This document shows, piece after piece, positions 46,159-46,523 of a stretch of 46,523 nucleotides of DNA. The notes under the pieces were generated by a model. That model was not told the DNA's origin. It did not search any database and saw only the letters and a program-made list of their open reading frames with translations. The DNA is taken from positions 1-46,523 of the forward strand of contig JAJEFO010000106.1 in the NCBI GenBank assembly GCA_022820365.1, written 5' to 3'. This DNA is from Silicimonas sp. (GTDB lineage Bacteria > Pseudomonadota > Alphaproteobacteria > Rhodobacterales > Rhodobacteraceae). The position numbers and the translations under genes were made by a program. Position 1 is the first letter of the stretch; every line of letters begins with the position of its first letter.

Positions 46159-46252
46159 GTTACAAGACGGTATCGCAGTTGCGGTGTTGGGATGCGTGAT
46201 ACCGATCTGTAGCTTTTCCGGCTGCGCATTGCCAGAGTTACAAGACTGTATC
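46159..46252. promoter_or_regulatory. Three operator-like repeats upstream of the second hipBA
   Basis: GTTACAAGACGGTATC (46159-46174) and GTTACAAGACTGTATC (46237-46252) are direct repeats differing at one base, 78 bp apart. A third copy in inverted orientation, GATACCGATCTGTAGC, lies at 46198-46213. Each is roughly palindromic (GTTAC-6-GTATC). The 39-bp centre spacing is close to four helical turns, fitting cooperative binding of a HipB dimer array. Regulatory function is inferred. Confidence 0.7.
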
Positions 46253-46523
46253 ATTTTGCGCTTGTGGAGCTAAATTAGAGTGATGCGTAACACTGGGTTG
46301 GGGCGTGGGTGGCGCGACCCGTGGGCGCGACCGGTCCGGACCAGGACGCGCGGCGGGGCAACCCGGCATGACGGGTATGCCTAGTGTTGTATTTCTGATT
46401 GATCCGTTGCGGATTTCCCGGATTGTTTCGTGCGGGATTGGGTGTTTCTTCCCACGGTCTTCCGACATTGCTGGTCATTCAGGGACGGGTTGCGTTTCGG
46501 CCGCGTACTTCCCTTCCCGACAG
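46253..46523. other. Right end of the window, no supported gene
   Basis: Apart from the inverted repeat described separately I see no gene. A minus-strand frame at 46238-46468 is unsupported by any motif. The hipBA promoter may begin just inside this stretch. Confidence 0.4.
46385..46523 (-). repeat. Right copy of the repeat found inverted at the window's left end
   Basis: The core at 46414-46433, read on the minus strand, matches 81-100 with one mismatch in 20. Looser similarity continues to the window edge, so the repeat may extend beyond it. Confidence 0.4.

Noticed and set aside
45886-46254. N-terminal extension of the second hipA through hipB
   Set aside because: The extension is hipB sequence in a different frame. 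HipA homology begins at the GTG overlapping the hipB stop.

Overview
The window looks like an alphaproteobacterial chromosome, most likely Rhodobacterales (Paracoccaceae/Roseobacteraceae). The evidence is the GC-rich coding sequence, a ribosomal protein L21 with an Ala/Lys/Pro linker and a helix-hairpin-helix-like tail, and a housekeeping block whose gene content and order I associate with that group: rplU-rpmA-GNAT-obgE-proB-proA-DUF3553-olsB-olsA, then thiE-like, trmJ, ctaA, M32 carboxypeptidase, moaA and an EF-G-like paralogue. The taxonomic call is from memory of gene content, not a search.

Layout. Positions 1-5500 are sparsely coded: transposase debris, a DUF3179 protein, a KamA-type radical SAM protein and tRNA-Ser(CGA). 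Positions 5.8-7.6 kb hold a first HipBA toxin-antitoxin pair whose 3' end abuts a TnpB-like C-terminal remnant. Positions 8.8-11.2 kb encode an RND/MMPL exporter. Positions 11.8-25.9 kb contain two ABC-importer cassettes arranged as mirror images around two convergent ROK regulators. The left cassette (minus strand) is Ugp-like: binding protein, two permeases, ATPase, a 2H-phosphoesterase-like DUF1868 protein and an inositol-monophosphatase-family enzyme. The right cassette (plus strand) is FbpABC/AfuABC-like: binding protein, ATPase, fused double permease, glycerophosphodiester phosphodiesterase and a second inositol-monophosphatase-family enzyme. Both have the same logic: import a phosphorylated organic compound, open a phosphodiester, remove the phosphate. 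A 113-bp direct repeat of the second ROK gene's 3' end flanks the left cassette.

Positions 26.1-27.9 kb carry a DarTG toxin-antitoxin pair (DNA ADP-ribosyltransferase and macrodomain antitoxin). Positions 28.7-41.8 kb are the conserved core block: ribosomal proteins, Obg GTPase, proline synthesis, ornithine-lipid synthesis, tRNA methylation, heme A synthesis, a carboxypeptidase and molybdopterin synthesis. Positions 42.2-44.2 kb encode a degenerate EF-G paralogue that probably starts at an ATT codon, preceded by an IS4-family 3' remnant and a 49-bp copy of the moaA 5' end. The window closes with a second, unrelated HipBA pair that has three operator-like repeats upstream.

The recurring theme is a conserved core interrupted by modules (two importers, three toxin-antitoxin systems, an EF-G paralogue) whose borders carry transposase fragments or duplicated gene ends. 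Long stretches between modules are non-coding or decayed. Starts were chosen by ribosome-binding sites, overlaps and family N-termini, so several differ from the longest open frame.
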